DNA of 64,000 nt from an uncultured Woeseiaceae bacterium (GCA_945787845.1 CALZJH010000002.1:186001-250000); one strand, 5' to 3'. Shown: positions 1 to 10,431, counted from the stretch's first letter. Numbers and translations are program-made. Notes: a model not told the origin generated them from the letters alone.

Positions 1-1555
1 GGAAAAGAACGATCTCGAGGACCTCGGCCTGTTGAAAGTCGATGTGCTGGGCCTCGGCATGCTGACCGCGATCCGCAGGAGTTTCGATTTGATCCGGCAA
101 TTCGATGGCCGTGAGTACACGCTGGCCACAGTGCCGGCCGAAGACCCGCAGGTGTACGACATGATTTGCGCTGGCGAAACGATGGGTGTGTTCCAGATCG
201 AATCGCGTGCGCAGATGACGATGTTGCCCAGGCTCCGTCCACGTTGTTACTACGATCTGGTTATTGAAGTGGCGATCATCCGGCCGGGTCCCATCCAGGG
301 CGACATGGTGCATCCTTACCTGCGGCGACGGAATGGCGAGGAAGCGGTTGAGTACCCGAGCGAGGAAGTCAAAGGGGTGCTGCAACGCACGCTGGGTATT
401 CCCATCTTCCAGGAACAGGTGATGCAGCTTGCCGTGGTCGCCGCGGGCTTTACGCCGGGCGAGGCGGACCGTTTACGTCGTGCCATGGCGGCGTGGAAAC
501 GTCGCGGTGGTCTCGGTCACTTCGAGGAGAAGCTGGTCAACGGTATGCGCGAGCGCGGTTATGACGAGGCATTCGCACGCCAGATTTTTCAGCAGATACT
601 GGGCTTTGGCGAATACGGGTTCCCGGAATCGCATTCGGCGAGTTTTGCACTGCTCGTGTACGTGTCGTCGTGGCTCAAATGCCATGAACCGGCGGCGTTT
701 ACCTGCGCGTTGCTGAACAGTCAGCCCATGGGCTTTTATTCCGCGTCGCAGCTGGTACAGGATACGCAGCGCAATGGCGTCACGGTAAGGCCCGTCGATA
801 TTAACTGCAGCGCATGGGACTGTTCGCTGGAAGTCGATGATACGGGTGCTGCCGTGCTGCGCCTTGGTCTGCGGATGGTGAAGGGCCTGTCTGATGACGC
901 GGGTCAACGTATCGTGGCCGGGCGTTCCCAGGAGGCTTACCGTGAAGTACAGGCGCTGCTTGAACGTGCACGTCTGGATCGGCGTGAACTCGGGGTGCTG
1001 GCTTCCTCAGGCGCGTTGCGTTCGCTGTCCGGCGACAGGCACCGCGCGCGCTGGGCCGTTGCCGGCGCCGAAAAGCCTATGCCGTTGTTTCCGAGCATGG
1101 CGCGCTACGAACCGGCACCATTGCTACAGACGCCGACCGAGGGCCAGAATATTGTTGCGGACTACCGCAGCACTGGGCTGACGCTCGAGCGCCATCCCAT
1201 GTGCCTGCTACGGCGACACCTCGATCGCTATCGCTATGTGCAGGCCAAGACGTTGCCGATGCTGGGCAATGGACACAGGGTCAATGTTGCAGGTCTCGTC
1301 ATCACCAAGCAGCGTCCGGGTACGGCAAGCGGTGTCATTTTCGTAACGCTCGAGGATGAGACCGGACAGATTAATCTCGTTCTGTGGAAGCAGGTGGCGG
1401 AACAATACCGCGCAGCACTGTTAAACGCGCGCCTGCTTGGTGTCGTTGGAGAGTTGCAGATTGAAGGGCAGGTGATCCACGTGATTGCAAAGCGCCTGTT
1501 CGATCACTCGGTGTTATTGGGGGACTTAAGCGTCCAGTCGCGCGACTTCCGTTAA
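1..1555 (+). CDS. dnaE2: Error-prone DNA polymerase DnaE2 (ImuC), 3' part
   Basis: C-family polymerase alpha subunit used in SOS-induced translesion synthesis, normally with ImuA/ImuB. Only about 518 codons are present; the frame is open from base 2, so the N-terminal PHP and palm domains lie outside the window. Visible are the fingers-type helix region (GFTPGEADRLRRAMA, near base 450), the SFALLVYVSSWLKCHEPAAF block (near 645) and a C-terminal OB fold (VNVAGLVITKQRPG, near 1280). The short ending SRDFR, without the tau-binding tail of replicative DnaE, favours DnaE2 over DnaE1. imuA/imuB would be expected upstream, outside the window. It converges on the gsp operon. Confidence 0.92.
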   Translation, partial: EKNDLEDLGLLKVDVLGLGMLTAIRRSFDLIRQFDGREYTLATVPAEDPQVYDMICAGETMGVFQIESRAQMTMLPRLRPRCYYDLVIEVAIIRPGPIQGDMVHPYLRRRNGEEAVEYPSEEVKGVLQRTLGIPIFQEQVMQLAVVAAGFTPGEADRLRRAMAAWKRRGGLGHFEEKLVNGMRERGYDEAFARQIFQQILGFGEYGFPESHSASFALLVYVSSWLKCHEPAAFTCALLNSQPMGFYSASQLVQDTQRNGVTVRPVDINCSAWDCSLEVDDTGAAVLRLGLRMVKGLSDDAGQRIVAGRSQEAYREVQALLERARLDRRELGVLASSGALRSLSGDRHRARWAVAGAEKPMPLFPSMARYEPAPLLQTPTEGQNIVADYRSTGLTLERHPMCLLRRHLDRYRYVQAKTLPMLGNGHRVNVAGLVITKQRPGTASGVIFVTLEDETGQINLVLWKQVAEQYRAALLNARLLGVVGELQIEGQVIHVIAKRLFDHSVLLGDLSVQSRDFR

Positions 1556-1562
1556 CGCACGA

Positions 1563-1892
1563 CTAGAGGTCTTCCTCCATATTGAAGTTAAACGTGCTGT
1601 CCAGATCACTGTCTTTTTCTTCGCGCAACTCTTCGAGACGCTTGCGGACTTCACGTTTATGCGCAATTTCATCGGGATCAGACGCCTCGAGCTTTGCGAC
1701 GAACTCCTCGACATTGATCTCAGCCGAAGCAGAAATGTCCACGAGCGTATCGCCGCCAATATCCGGAATCTCATCGGAGGAAGGCTCGTCATCCTCCAAT
1801 GTGTTTTCAATCGACTCCTCGTCGACTTCGTCGAGGTCCGTATCTTCGCTATCGCCGTCTTTTCCGATCATCGCAGCAACCTCATTACTCAC
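1563..1892 (-). CDS. Small acidic protein of unknown function, last gene of the gsp cluster
   Basis: 109 aa, very rich in Asp and Glu, with no signal peptide or membrane segment. The N-terminal two thirds looks disordered. A charged helix follows (EIAHKREVRKRLEELREEKD, about residues 75-94), and the protein ends FNFNMEEDL. It starts 15 bases after gspF and runs in the same direction, so it is probably co-transcribed with gspC-D-E-F. I do not recognise the family. It contains one DEIPDI motif, resembling the repeated IPE motifs in the ATPase at 33189-35456. A role beside secretion is only inferred from position. Confidence 0.7.
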   Translation of the reverse strand: MSNEVAAMIGKDGDSEDTDLDEVDEESIENTLEDDEPSSDEIPDIGGDTLVDISASAEINVEEFVAKLEASDPDEIAHKREVRKRLEELREEKDSDLDSTFNFNMEEDL

Positions 1893-1907
1893 AGATCAGC
1901 TGAAATC

Positions 1908-3122
1908 TCATTGAATCAGATTATTAATTTCGAAGATTGGAAGCAAAATTGCAAGCACAATCGTCAGGACAATACCGCCCATCGCCACGATCAGTAGTGG
2001 CTGCAGGATGCCGAGCAGGGCGGCGATCAGCCCGTCGACCTCGCGTTCCTGGCCGGCCGCGGATCTGCCCAGCATTTCCTCGAGGCGGCCACCAGCCTCT
2101 CCGCTTGATACCAGGTGGATCATCATCGGCGGAAATAGTTTACTGGCTGCGAGCGACTTGCTGATCGATGCGCCTTCGCGGACCCGTAACGTCGCTTCGG
2201 TGACGGCATCGCGCATGGGAATATTCTCAATGACCTCTGCTGAAATCTTTAGCGCTTCGAGTATCGGGACACCACTGCCGGCGAGAATGCTCAACGTTCG
2301 CGTGAAGCGCGCTGTGTTAACGCCGCGCGTCAGGCGGCCGATGATCGGCATGCGCAGCAGCACGGCATGATAGCGTCGCCGCGGTCCTTCTTTCTGCAAG
2401 ACCCACCAGGTGAGCCAGCCAACCACGGCAGCTCCAATGAGCACCAGCGGCCAGTAGTCGCGCAGAAAGTCGCTGGTCGCGATCAGCCCGGTTGTGAGTG
2501 CCGGCAATTCAGCTGATGTGTTCTCGAAAACTCCCACGATTTTCGGCACGACGGTCGCGAGCATGAAGCTGATAATGGCAACGGCCATGATGACCAGCGC
2601 GATCGGATAGACGAGGGCATTGGTGATGCGTTGGCGCAGTTCCTGGCGGGCTTCGGTGTAGTCGGCAAGACGCTCGAGTACCACGTCGAGATGACCGGAC
2701 TGCTCACCGGCTGCAACCGTGGCTCGATACAGTTCGGGAAAGGCCTGCGGAAATTCGCTGAAGCCATCGGCCAGGGTGTGTCCTTCCATGACCTTGGCGC
2801 GTACGCCGAGCAGGATGCTCTTGGTGCGAGGCAGGTCGTTCTGCTGCGCCACGGCAAGCAGTGCTTCCTCGAGCGGCAGGCCGGATTGGGAAAGTGAGGC
2901 AAGCTGTCGCGTAATGAGCGCGAGCTCTGCCGACGATATGCCCTTGCGCAATGAAAAAGTCCGTTGCCTGCGGGCTTCCCTCTGCGCTACCTCGGTAACG
3001 CTGACCGGAAACAGGTTGCGATCGCGCAGGATCTGCCGGACATGCTTTGGCGTATCGCCTTCAAGCAGGCCCTTGCTCTGCTTGCCGGCCTGGTCCATTG
3101 CGACATATTCGAAGGCACCCAT
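1908..3122 (-). CDS. gspF: Type II secretion inner-membrane protein GspF
   Basis: 404 aa, the usual GspF/PilC length. It begins MGAFEYVAMDQAGKQSKG and carries two T2SSF domains: one around residues 70-195 (LARQLASLSQSGLPLEEAL-type motif) and one around 270-395 (FTRTLSILAGSGVPILEALK). Three membrane segments are visible, near 168-190, 222-242 and 372-396. GspF is the polytopic platform protein coupling the GspE ATPase to pseudopilus assembly. The gene starts 8 bases downstream of the gspE stop and belongs to the gspC-D-E-F operon. Confidence 0.95.
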   Translation of the reverse strand: MGAFEYVAMDQAGKQSKGLLEGDTPKHVRQILRDRNLFPVSVTEVAQREARRQRTFSLRKGISSAELALITRQLASLSQSGLPLEEALLAVAQQNDLPRTKSILLGVRAKVMEGHTLADGFSEFPQAFPELYRATVAAGEQSGHLDVVLERLADYTEARQELRQRITNALVYPIALVIMAVAIISFMLATVVPKIVGVFENTSAELPALTTGLIATSDFLRDYWPLVLIGAAVVGWLTWWVLQKEGPRRRYHAVLLRMPIIGRLTRGVNTARFTRTLSILAGSGVPILEALKISAEVIENIPMRDAVTEATLRVREGASISKSLAASKLFPPMMIHLVSSGEAGGRLEEMLGRSAAGQEREVDGLIAALLGILQPLLIVAMGGIVLTIVLAILLPIFEINNLIQ

Positions 3123-3130
3123 GTGTCAGG

Positions 3131-4645
3131 CTAGTCCTCGCGGGTGACGCGCAGCACTTCTTCGAGGGTCGTCGTGCCCTTGAGTACCAGGCGCCGTCCG
3201 TCAGCCCGAATGCTCGGGCTGGTTAAACGGGCGTGCCGGTCCAGTTCCTGCTCGCTGACGCCACCGTGGATCATTTCGCGCATCTCATCATCGACCGTAA
3301 TGAGTTCGTAGATGCCCGTCCGTCCCTGGAAGCCGCCACCGGCGACATCGCCCGGATGGTAGAGGGTGGGGGGGTTGCTCGCGTCGAGACCGAGCAGATT
3401 GCATTCGTATTCGCGTGCGGTGTAGGGGACCTTGGTTTCGTCATCGAGGACGCGCACGAGGCGTTGTGCAAGGACGCCGAGGAGGCTCGACGATAGCAGG
3501 AACGGCTCAACGCCCATGTCTCGCAGGCGCGTGACGGCGCCCGCAGCCGTATTGGTATGCAGCGTTGAGAGAACGAGGTGACCCGTCAAACTCGCCTGCA
3601 CGGCGATTTCGGCGGTCTCGAGATCCCGGATCTCGCCGACCATCACGACGTCGGGGTCCTGTCTCAGGATGGCCCGGAGGCCACGCGCAAACGTCATCTC
3701 AACCTTGGTATTGACCTGCGTCTGACCGATGCCGTCGATGAAGTACTCGATCGGATCCTCAACGGTCATGATATTGCGGCTGTTGTCATTGATGCGTTCG
3801 AGTGCGGCGTAAAGCGTCGTCGTCTTACCCGAACCCGTCGGTCCGGTAACGAGGATGATGCCGTGTGGCTTGTGAATCAGGTCGTCGACCTTCTTCTCGG
3901 TCTCCGAATCCATACCGAGTGACATCAGGTCGAGTCGACCGGCCTGTTTGTCCAGCAGGCGCAGCACGACGCGTTCGCCATGTCCCGACGGCATGGTCGA
4001 GACACGAACGTCGACCGCTCGACCGGCAATACGTAACGAGATGCGTCCGTCTTGCGGCAGGCGTTTTTCAGCAATATCCAGTTTCGACATGACCTTGATG
4101 CGCGACACTACCAGCGGCGCGAGCGCGCGCCGTGTTTGCAACACCTCGCGGAGTACGCCGTCGACACGGAAGCGCACGCCCAGGCGGTTCTCGTAAGGCT
4201 CAATATGAACGTCGGAGGCATTTTCCTTGATCGCTTCGGTCAGCACGGCGTTAATGAAGCGAATAATCGGTGCGTCGTCGTCGCTTTCCAGAAGGTCAGA
4301 CGGCTCCTGCAGTTCCTGCGCGACCTGCGTCAGGTCGAATTCCTCGTTCAGGCCGTCGGCCAGCTGGGACGCCTGCGTCCGGTCCGTCTCATAGGCTCCC
4401 TGTAACATCGTATCGAAGACTTCCGGCGAAACGCGTGACAGCTTGAGCGGCACCCCGGCAAAGCGCCTGGCTTCAGCAAGAGCCAGCGGGGACGCACCCG
4501 TGCGGTAGAAGGCTACACCTTCCGTGGGGCCGAGTTCCTGGATCAGTACGCCGTGGCGCTTGGCGAACGTAAACGGCAAGGTCTGCCTGACCGGCGCAGT
4601 TCCCGGGGGTTCGACCTCGAGGACAATTTCGGTTTCGACTTCCAT
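3131..4645 (-). CDS. gspE: Type II secretion ATPase GspE
   Basis: Cytoplasmic hexameric ATPase that drives pseudopilus assembly. The ATG at 4645 is chosen: it lies 4 bases after the gspD stop, and an upstream in-frame start would run into gspD. This gives 504 aa. The Walker A motif GPTGSGKT is at 268-275, the Walker B/Asp region GEIRDLETA at 337-345, and the His-box region [12 protein letters not shown] near 354-365. The usual zinc-binding CxxC...CxxC module (here residues 398-441) has no paired cysteines: the first pair reads VLDDETK and the second [11 protein letters not shown]. Family assignment is secure; the missing metal site is discussed as a finding. Confidence 0.95.
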   Translation of the reverse strand: MEVETEIVLEVEPPGTAPVRQTLPFTFAKRHGVLIQELGPTEGVAFYRTGASPLALAEARRFAGVPLKLSRVSPEVFDTMLQGAYETDRTQASQLADGLNEEFDLTQVAQELQEPSDLLESDDDAPIIRFINAVLTEAIKENASDVHIEPYENRLGVRFRVDGVLREVLQTRRALAPLVVSRIKVMSKLDIAEKRLPQDGRISLRIAGRAVDVRVSTMPSGHGERVVLRLLDKQAGRLDLMSLGMDSETEKKVDDLIHKPHGIILVTGPTGSGKTTTLYAALERINDNSRNIMTVEDPIEYFIDGIGQTQVNTKVEMTFARGLRAILRQDPDVVMVGEIRDLETAEIAVQASLTGHLVLSTLHTNTAAGAVTRLRDMGVEPFLLSSSLLGVLAQRLVRVLDDETKVPYTAREYECNLLGLDASNPPTLYHPGDVAGGGFQGRTGIYELITVDDEMREMIHGGVSEQELDRHARLTSPSIRADGRRLVLKGTTTLEEVLRVTRED

Positions 4646-4649
4646 CGTA

Positions 4650-6620
4650 TTACTGATCGTCTTCCTCTGGTGTCTTTGGCCGCTGGTACGTTTCAATCGG
4701 CGGCAGCATTGGACGAGTTTCGCCCGGCATCAGCTGAACATCGGTTCCTTGCTGGCCCTGTTGCACGCTGCGGATCAAGTTGTACTTCTGGTTCGTTTCG
4801 AATGCCGTTTGTGTCGCGTCGCGCAGAATGGTCGGGCGAATGAAAATCATCAGGTTGGTCTTGAGTTTCTCGGTCTTGCGGGACCGGAACAGGTTGCCCA
4901 GCAACGGAATACGTCCGAGGACCGGAATCCGCTGGTCGCTCTCTCTAAGCACGTCCTCGAGCAGGCCGCCGAGCACCAGGATCTCCCCGTCGTCGACGAT
5001 AACGGTCGTATCGACGGTGCGTTTGTTGGTGATGAGGTCGACGGCTCCCGCGGCCGATTGCGCAATACTCGAGATCTCCTGCGAAATATCGAGCACCATC
5101 GAATCGCCCTCATTGATCTGCGGCGTGATGGCGAGCTTTACGCCGATCTGCTCGCGGTTAACTGTTGTGAACGGGTTGACCGTGCCGGTGTTGCCACCTG
5201 CATTTGAAAACGATCCCGATACAAACGGCACTTCCTGGCCGACATTGAGCGTCGCTTCCTCGTTGTCAGTCGTGACAATCGAGGGCGTAGAAATCAGGTT
5301 GGTGTCCGCATCGCCTTCAACCGCAGCCAGGATCGCAGCAAAGCTGACGCCTGATTCAGAGATACGACCGATACCGACCGTCAGGCCTTCGCCGATCAGC
5401 CCGGAGGGGTCGACAGTGCCGCCCCCGGCGGCGCTACCCAGCTGCACGACGCCAGCCAGGAAATCGGGAAAATTTGTCACGCCAATCGGCGTGTTGCTGC
5501 CACTGCCTTCAACGGCTACCGATACGCCAAGCTCGTTCTGCTTGTCGATAATGACTTCAACAATGATCGCCTCAACAAGAACCTGCGCGCGGCGAATATC
5601 AAGCTTGTCGATGATCTGCATGGCGGAACGCATCATCTTGGGCGGTGCATTGAAAATCAGGGCGTTGGTCTGCGTATCGGCCCAGACACTGACTTCGGTC
5701 AGAGGAGCTCCGGCGCCAGCCTGACCTCCGGCCGCGGCCTGGGCCTGGCCGGTGAAATGCTGTTGCAGCTTGGTCGCCAGATCTTCGGCGTCGGCGTAGC
5801 GCAGGTAGCGTACCTGCGTATCACCGCCATCTTCGAGCGGCGTATCGAGGTGCGCGATCAAGGTCCTGAGCCGCAGACGCTCACTCTTGTCGCCGCCGAT
5901 GAGCACGCTGTTCGTGCGGGCATCAGCCACGAGACTCGTTGTAACCGGAGCGCCGTCGGCGCGCGGTGTTGCCGTCAGTGCCGTCATGATGCGCACAATT
6001 TCGCCAGCGGATGCGTGTTGCAACGACACGACCTCGATCTCCTCATCGCTGGCCTGGTCGATGCGTCGAATGATGCTCACGACACGCGCGACGTTGGCAG
6101 CGCGGTCAGAGATGATGAGCATGTTGGAGCCCGAGTGTGCGACGAGGTGACCGTACTGGGGCAACAGTGGACGCAACAGGGACACGAGTTGCGTGGCGCC
6201 GACGTTCTGGACCCGGACGACTTGCGTCGTGAGGTCGTCCGGACCCGCGGTCCCTGATGTTCCAATCTGCGTCGGCATCTGGCGCGCCGTCGCATCAGGA
6301 ACAACTTTTACGAGGTTCTCGTTTTCGATCGCGACATAGCCGTGAACCTGGAGAATGGACAGGAAGGCCTCGTAGAGCTCATCCGGTCCGAGCGGGGTCG
6401 GCGACAACAGCGTCACCCGGCCCGTGACTCGCGGGTCGAGAATGATGTTCTTGCCCGTCACGGCCGATACGGCCTCGACCACCTGTCGAATGTCGGCGTC
6501 CTTCCAGTTGAGCGTTGCTGCTGGTTGCTGCGCCGACGCGACGGTCATGACGAGCAGCAGGAGCGATGCAATCAGGAGACGCAGGCGGACGATGGAGGTG
6601 CTTATTGTTTTTTGGGTCAT
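4650..6620 (-). CDS. gspD: Type II secretion secretin GspD
   Basis: 656-aa outer-membrane secretin. A Sec signal peptide is seen (hydrophobic [11 protein letters not shown], cleavage near ASA-QQ at about residue 31). The N0 domain follows ([20 protein letters not shown]), then repeated N1-N3 domains (about 125-370) and the secretin core with [26 protein letters not shown] and [15 protein letters not shown] motifs, ending in a family-typical [17 protein letters not shown] region. It overlaps gspC by 4 bases (ATGA), indicating translational coupling. No pilotin gene is nearby. Confidence 0.96.
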   Translation of the reverse strand: MTQKTISTSIVRLRLLIASLLLLVMTVASAQQPAATLNWKDADIRQVVEAVSAVTGKNIILDPRVTGRVTLLSPTPLGPDELYEAFLSILQVHGYVAIENENLVKVVPDATARQMPTQIGTSGTAGPDDLTTQVVRVQNVGATQLVSLLRPLLPQYGHLVAHSGSNMLIISDRAANVARVVSIIRRIDQASDEEIEVVSLQHASAGEIVRIMTALTATPRADGAPVTTSLVADARTNSVLIGGDKSERLRLRTLIAHLDTPLEDGGDTQVRYLRYADAEDLATKLQQHFTGQAQAAAGGQAGAGAPLTEVSVWADTQTNALIFNAPPKMMRSAMQIIDKLDIRRAQVLVEAIIVEVIIDKQNELGVSVAVEGSGSNTPIGVTNFPDFLAGVVQLGSAAGGGTVDPSGLIGEGLTVGIGRISESGVSFAAILAAVEGDADTNLISTPSIVTTDNEEATLNVGQEVPFVSGSFSNAGGNTGTVNPFTTVNREQIGVKLAITPQINEGDSMVLDISQEISSIAQSAAGAVDLITNKRTVDTTVIVDDGEILVLGGLLEDVLRESDQRIPVLGRIPLLGNLFRSRKTEKLKTNLMIFIRPTILRDATQTAFETNQKYNLIRSVQQGQQGTDVQLMPGETRPMLPPIETYQRPKTPEEDDQ

Positions 6621-7552
6621 TTGGTTTGCTCACCATCCAGGTCGAGCTGGCTGGTCTTGAGGATGATCGATTGTGGCTGACCGTTGCGTTCAATGGTTAG
6701 CGTTACCTGTTCGGCCGTACCCAGCGTTTCGAAAACCTGGACCGCCTGGGCCGGATCGGTTAGTGACTGGCCGTCAATGTCCTTGATCAGATCACCGGGG
6801 CGCAGGCCAAGCGCGGCAAACTGCTGCCGGTTCCTGCCCGGATACACGCGATAACCGACCTGCTCGCCGTTCACGATATACGGCGTGGGCCGGATGACCT
6901 CCGTCAGTCCCGAGAGGTTCTGTGAGACGACGCTCTGAATGCTGCGGTTATTCGACGCGCTCTGCCGGGTGGTACTGGTACTGCGCCGGTTCGGTGACGT
7001 ACGTGAGACCGGAAACTCGCTGGGAATACGCAGGTTGGTCAGCGCGCCATTTTCGTTCAGCACGACACGATACCTGTGAACTTCGTGCAACGTGGCGCCG
7101 GATCCCAGGGAATCGCCGATCGCATAGACTCTCTGCGAGGCGTTATCGACCTCGATAACGGCCACTGAGAATTCGGGCAGGTCTGATGCGATCGTCCCCT
7201 TAAGGACCAGGTTCTTGCGCGTGTCGACCAATGCCTCGGTATCTGATTGAACAGGCTCCGGTGCGGCCTCGTCGCTGGCGTCGGCCTCACCAAACACATG
7301 ATTCTCGGCAATCGACGCCACATCGGCGCCGCCGCCCGCAGCAGCGCTTGTCGATGTGATACCCGAAGGCACGTCCACAGCGTCGCCGGCGGCCGGGGCG
7401 GGTACGAGCATCCAGACGATCTTTGCGATTTGCCACGCAATCAGGATGACGAGCGCCACGCTCACCCACGGGGGCATGACCCGGTTCAGGGTCGCGAGCG
7501 TCGTGCTCGTGTCGACGTTCGAAAAATCGGTCCAGTTCGCTTTGCTAATCAT
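6617..7552 (-). CDS. gspC: Type II secretion protein GspC
   Basis: 311 aa. There is a short cytoplasmic N-terminus, one membrane anchor (about residues 28-50, WVSVALVILIAWQIAKIVWML), then the homology region ENHVFG...NLVLKGTIASDLPEFSVAVIE (about 85-150) that contacts GspD. A Ser/Arg-rich linker leads to a C-terminal PDZ domain (about 220-305, YPGRNRQQFAALGLRPGDLIKDIDG). It links the inner-membrane platform to the secretin and recruits substrate. It is the first gene of the operon; the 224-base gap to the divergent clpS holds both promoters. Confidence 0.93.
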   Translation of the reverse strand: MISKANWTDFSNVDTSTTLATLNRVMPPWVSVALVILIAWQIAKIVWMLVPAPAAGDAVDVPSGITSTSAAAGGGADVASIAENHVFGEADASDEAAPEPVQSDTEALVDTRKNLVLKGTIASDLPEFSVAVIEVDNASQRVYAIGDSLGSGATLHEVHRYRVVLNENGALTNLRIPSEFPVSRTSPNRRSTSTTRQSASNNRSIQSVVSQNLSGLTEVIRPTPYIVNGEQVGYRVYPGRNRQQFAALGLRPGDLIKDIDGQSLTDPAQAVQVFETLGTAEQVTLTIERNGQPQSIILKTSQLDLDGEQTK

Positions 7553-7736
7553 GTCCTGCCAGGCCAGCTTCCATCGCTACACGTCATATAAACGCAGCGT
7601 CCCGATGATACGGGTTGAAGTGTCGCAGCGACAAGCGGCAATACGTGGAAAATGCGTTATTTGGCAATAATATAACGGCCTGACGGCAGGTCCATATATA
7701 ATGGTCCCCCAGTACCGCGTGCGTGGCCTGCCGCTA

Positions 7737-7764
7737 TTGACATAAGCAGAATCGACTCTATATC
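7737..7764 (+). promoter_or_regulatory. Candidate sigma-70 promoter for clpS
   Basis: A perfect -35 box TTGACA (7737-7742), a 16-base spacer and a -10 like box TATATC (7759-7764) lie 13 bases before the clpS ATG. A second TATAAT at 7697-7702 has no convincing -35 partner. Assigned by eye only. Confidence 0.45.
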
Positions 7765-7776
7765 CGAAAACCTATT

Positions 7777-8115
7777 ATGAGTGACCATCCAGACCATCCA
7801 GACCAACAGGAGCAGCACGGCAGCCATGACCTGGCCGTCGAAGAAGCTCGCCCCAAGATCAAACAGCCGCCCCTGTACAGGGTGGTGCTGATTAATGACG
7901 ATTTCACGCCCATGGAATTCGTCGTGGAAATCCTCGAGTCCGTTTTCGGGATGGAAAGAACACGCGCCACCCAGGTCATGCTCGAGGTTCACACCAAGGG
8001 CAAAGGCGTCTGCGGCGTCTACAACTATGAGATTGCTGAAACCAAGGTTGCCCAGGTCATGGGTATTGCCGAGCAGCACCAACACCCGTTACTTTGCACG
8101 ATGGAGGAATCGTGA
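7777..8115 (+). CDS. clpS: ATP-dependent Clp protease adaptor ClpS
   Basis: 112 aa. The disordered N-terminal extension contains a 9-base tandem repeat encoding DHP-DHP. The ClpS core follows: [20 protein letters not shown] (about 34-53) forms the N-degron pocket, and [21 protein letters not shown] is the other conserved strand-helix. ClpS recognises Phe, Leu, Trp and Tyr N-degrons and delivers them to ClpAP. It is followed 15 bases later by clpA, its partner, and lies near aat, which creates such N-degrons. Confidence 0.96.
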   Translation: MSDHPDHPDQQEQHGSHDLAVEEARPKIKQPPLYRVVLINDDFTPMEFVVEILESVFGMERTRATQVMLEVHTKGKGVCGVYNYEIAETKVAQVMGIAEQHQHPLLCTMEES

Positions 8116-8130
8116 CAGGAGTCGAATACC

Positions 8131-10398
8131 ATGCTCAGTAGTGAGCTCGAATTTTGCCTGAATGAGGCGTTTCAAAGGGCGCGTGACCGTCGTCATGAGT
8201 ACATGACGGTTGAGCATCTGCTGCTCGCGATCCTGGACATTCCGCGTGTCCACGAGATTCTCAAGGCCTGCGAAGCCAATATTACGGAGCTGCGGCGGCA
8301 ACTCGTTGAGTGTATCGACGAGCAGACTCCGTTGCTGGCCGATGAGGACGAGGCTGATGTGCAGCCGACCCTGGGATTCCAGCGAGTCCTGCAACGGGCG
8401 GTATTTCATGTGCAGTCGAGCGGCAAGAAAGAGGTCACCGGCAGCAACGTCCTCGTCGCGATCTTCAGCGAAAAACAGTCGCAGGCCGTCTATTTCCTGA
8501 ATCTGCAGGATGTAACGCGCCTCGACGTCGTGAACTTTGTTTCGCATGGCATGCCCCAGGTTTCGGGCGAACCGAACGAGGAAGGCGAGGCGCAGGTCGA
8601 GTCAGAGGCCGAGACGGACGCGTCGCCGCTCGAGCTGTACGCAAGCAACCTGAACCAGCGGGCCATCGACGGCAAGATCGATCCGTTGATCGGGCGCGAG
8701 CTCGAAATCGAACGCACGGTCCAGATTCTCTGTCGCCGGCGCAAGAATAATCCGCTGTATGTGGGTGAAGCCGGTGTGGGCAAGACGGCGCTGGCGGAAG
8801 GTCTGGCGCGCATGATCACCGAGGAGCGAGTACCCGAGGTGCTGCAGGACTGCACAATCTATGCGCTCGACATGGGAACGCTGATCGCGGGCACGAAGTA
8901 TCGGGGTGACTTCGAAAAGCGCCTGAAGGGCGTGATTGCTGAAATTCGCAAGGACCCGGGTGCCATCCTGTTCATCGACGAGATCCATACTGTGATCGGA
9001 GCGGGCGCCGCATCGGGCGGTGTCATGGATGCCAGCAACCTGATCAAGCCGGTGCTGGCTAACGGCGAACTGCGCTGCATCGGCTCTACGACATACTCAG
9101 AATACCGCGGTATTTTTGAGAAAGATCATGCACTTGCGAGACGTTTCCAGAAAATAGATGTACCCGAGCCGACGATCCCTGAGACCAAGGAGATACTGAA
9201 AGGGCTGAAGTCTCGCTTTGAGGAGCATCATGGGATTCGCTACGAGGCAGCTGCGCTCGAGGCCGCTGTGGATCTGTCCGCACGTCACATTAACGATCGC
9301 CACCTGCCGGACAAGGCCATCGACGTGATGGACGAGGCCGGGGCCCGGCTGCGCCTGATGCCGGTCGGGAATCGGGGTGAGTCCGTAACGGTTGAACTCG
9401 TCGAGAACGTTGTGGCCAAGATGGCGCGAATCCCGGCGAAGAGCGTATCGGCATCTGACCGCGATGCGCTGCGCACGCTGGAACGCGACCTCAAGCTGAC
9501 CATTTTCGGCCAGGACCGTGCCATCGAGGCACTGGGCGGCGCCATCAAGATGTCGCGCTCCGGTTTGCGTGAAGAAGACAAGCCTATCGGTGCGTTCCTG
9601 TTTGCCGGTCCGACCGGTGTGGGCAAGACCGAGGTTACGCGCCAGTTGGCGATGATCATGGGTGTCGAGCTGCTCCGCTTCGATATGTCCGAGTACATGG
9701 AGCGCCATACGGTATCGCGCCTGATCGGTGCGCCGCCGGGGTATGTAGGCTTCGACCAGGGTGGCCTGCTGACCGAGGCGGTCAGCAAGAACCCGCACGC
9801 GGTCGTCCTGCTCGATGAAATCGAGAAGGCCCATCCCGAGGTTTTCAACCTGCTGCTGCAGGTCATGGATCACGGGACGTTGACCGACAACAATGGCCGC
9901 AAAGCCGACTTCCGGAACGTCATTCTCGTCATGACGACCAATGCGGGCGCCCAGGAAATGAGCCGGACCTCGATCGGATTCACGCAGCAGGATAATTCCA
10001 CCGACGGTATGGAGATCCTCAAGAAGCAGTTCTCACCGGAATTCCGCAATCGCCTCGACGCCATCATTCAGTTTGCTGAACTTGAGCTCGACTCGATCAT
10101 GCGCGTCGTCGACAAACTCGTCGTGGAACTCGAAGCGAAGCTCGGCAACAACGCCGTGACGCTGGAACTCGATGACCAGGCGCGTGCATGGATTGCCGAG
10201 CGCGGCTACGATCCGAAGATGGGTGCGCGCCCGATGGCTCGAGTTATCCAGGAGGAGATCAAACGGCCTCTCGCCGAGGAGCTGCTGTTCGGCAGCCTCG
10301 AAGACGGCGGGCACGTGAAGATAACCGTCGGCAAGGACGGCAAACTGGAGCTGGTTGCGGAGCCGGTGCTAAAGGAGCTGGAGCACCTGCCGGGCTAA
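8131..10398 (+). CDS. clpA: ATP-dependent Clp protease ATP-binding subunit ClpA
   Basis: 755-aa Hsp100 unfoldase. The N-domain is at about 1-145. D1 carries Walker A GEAGVGKT (212-219) and Walker B ILFIDEIHT. D2 carries Walker A GPTGVGKT (493-500) and Walker B VVLLDEIEKAHPEV. The ClpP-docking loop motif IGF is at 615-617 (RTSIGFTQ), so it is a protease partner and not a ClpB disaggregase; the long ClpB middle domain is absent. clpP is not in the window. It sits 15 bases downstream of clpS and converges on infA. Confidence 0.97.
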   Translation: MLSSELEFCLNEAFQRARDRRHEYMTVEHLLLAILDIPRVHEILKACEANITELRRQLVECIDEQTPLLADEDEADVQPTLGFQRVLQRAVFHVQSSGKKEVTGSNVLVAIFSEKQSQAVYFLNLQDVTRLDVVNFVSHGMPQVSGEPNEEGEAQVESEAETDASPLELYASNLNQRAIDGKIDPLIGRELEIERTVQILCRRRKNNPLYVGEAGVGKTALAEGLARMITEERVPEVLQDCTIYALDMGTLIAGTKYRGDFEKRLKGVIAEIRKDPGAILFIDEIHTVIGAGAASGGVMDASNLIKPVLANGELRCIGSTTYSEYRGIFEKDHALARRFQKIDVPEPTIPETKEILKGLKSRFEEHHGIRYEAAALEAAVDLSARHINDRHLPDKAIDVMDEAGARLRLMPVGNRGESVTVELVENVVAKMARIPAKSVSASDRDALRTLERDLKLTIFGQDRAIEALGGAIKMSRSGLREEDKPIGAFLFAGPTGVGKTEVTRQLAMIMGVELLRFDMSEYMERHTVSRLIGAPPGYVGFDQGGLLTEAVSKNPHAVVLLDEIEKAHPEVFNLLLQVMDHGTLTDNNGRKADFRNVILVMTTNAGAQEMSRTSIGFTQQDNSTDGMEILKKQFSPEFRNRLDAIIQFAELELDSIMRVVDKLVVELEAKLGNNAVTLELDDQARAWIAERGYDPKMGARPMARVIQEEIKRPLAEELLFGSLEDGGHVKITVGKDGKLELVAEPVLKELEHLPG

Positions 10399-10399
10399 T

Positions 10400-10431
10400 C
10401 TATCGTCGGCCTGGACTAACGTCCACGATAG
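10400..10431. other. Inverted repeat at the clpA/infA convergent junction
   Basis: Arms CTATCGT (10400-10406) and ACGATAG (10425-10431) flank an inner GGAC-TAAC-GTCC hairpin. It lies between the clpA stop and the last codons of infA. No T-tract follows on either strand, so intrinsic termination is uncertain. Confidence 0.3.
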
